Positions 63,712 through 64,000 of a stretch of DNA of 64,000 bases are shown here, piece after piece (the first letter of the stretch is position 1; each line of letters begins with the position of its first letter). The position numbers and the translations under genes are program-made. The notes beneath the pieces are model-generated. The model ran no database searches and was not told the DNA's origin. It saw only the letters and a program-made list of their open reading frames with translations. Location of the stretch: NCBI RefSeq assembly GCF_001577835.2, contig NC_029518.1, forward strand, positions 32,233,462 to 32,297,461, read 5' to 3'. This DNA is from Coturnix japonica (Eukaryota; Chordata; Aves; Galliformes; Phasianidae).

Positions 63712-63789
63712 ATGGCACAAGGAAATAATTATGGGCAAAGCAGCAATGGGGTGGCTGATGAATCCCCAAACATGCTGGTGTACAGAAAG
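63712..63789 (+). CDS. RGS7: RGS7 first coding exon (N-terminal 26 residues)
   Basis: RGS7 is an R7-family regulator of G-protein signalling. With Gbeta5 and R7BP or GPR158 it speeds GTP hydrolysis by Gi/o alpha subunits in neurons. This exon reads MAQGNNYGQSSNGVADE and continues through SPNMLVYRK. As I remember the mammalian RGS7 N-terminus, it differs only by Ser for Thr at residue 10. The frame is open for 26 codons and stops at a good donor, AAG|GTAAGC, at 63789/63790, between codons, so intron phase is 0. A likely acceptor (ACCTTTTACAG) ends at 63681, giving an exon of 63682-63789 with 30 bases of 5' UTR. The next exon, which begins the DEP domain region (MEDVIARMQDE in mammals), is not in the window. 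It is partial only because the window ends. Confidence 0.95.
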
Positions 63790-64000
63790 GTAAGCTTTGA
63801 TGTTCTTTGAAATCTGAGGGAGGTGCTTCGGGAAACGGTGATGTCTGACTCTCTTGCCTAGCAAGAGAGACCATTATTTTTACTGTTTCTCTCCGCCTTC
63901 CTGAAGAGAAGCTACTGCTGTGCTTTGCCATGAATGGAGCAGTGTGATTTCAGAATGCGGTCACCTGATACGGATTTGGAATGCTTTGGCTGCTGGCATT
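63790..64000 (+). other. RGS7: start of RGS7 intron after first coding exon
   Basis: Begins with GTAAGC directly after the AAG codon of the first coding exon. No second coding exon is seen before the window ends. A minus-strand open frame spanning this area is a shadow of the exon and intron. Confidence 0.85.

Noticed and set aside
1-64000. CRISPR arrays, operons, prokaryotic islands or phage
   Set aside because: No regularly spaced repeats, no ribosome-binding-site gene strings, and the genes, repeats and splice sites are vertebrate.

Overview
The window looks like a piece of a bird chromosome, most likely from a galliform such as chicken or a relative. The signs are several 3'-end fragments of CR1 LINEs, a decayed mariner element of the kind common in chicken DNA, compact CpG-island promoters, and long AT-rich spacer without operons. 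The species call is inference. The two recognisable genes are vertebrate.

Layout. Bases 1 to about 34,150 are gene-poor. They hold CR1 fragments (about 821-862, 5925-6105, 32171-32300), an internally deleted mariner transposon (about 6718-7444), short tandem duplications and simple repeats. On the minus strand at 34814-36070 lies a complete single-exon PIGM gene, the catalytic mannosyltransferase that adds the first mannose to GPI anchors. Its 5' half and promoter sit in a strong CpG island, and its probable 3' UTR runs left to polyadenylation signals near 34,161-34,270. Bases 36,200 to about 62,380 are another AT-rich spacer. This spacer holds a tRNA-like relic (39168-39255), two more CR1 fragments, a possible old solo LTR (about 50272-50841), and a cluster of microsatellites and homopolymers at 55.5-56.9 kb that includes a run of 27 G.

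At the right end, a CpG island at about 62,380-63,150 is the probable promoter and 5' non-coding exon of RGS7, transcribed on the plus strand. The first coding exon of RGS7 is at 63712-63789, encodes the 26 N-terminal residues, and ends in a clean splice donor. The rest of RGS7 lies beyond the window.

The two genes do not share a pathway. PIGM acts in the ER on GPI precursors. RGS7 is a neuronal GTPase-activating protein for Gi/o alpha subunits. They point away from each other, separated by about 26 kb of spacer between their CpG islands. I found no RNA gene in good condition, no CRISPR array and no convincing new biological system. The most useful second looks are the PIGM-RGS7 linkage, the strand-biased poly-T tracts upstream of RGS7, and the possible LTR with a splice-donor-like end.
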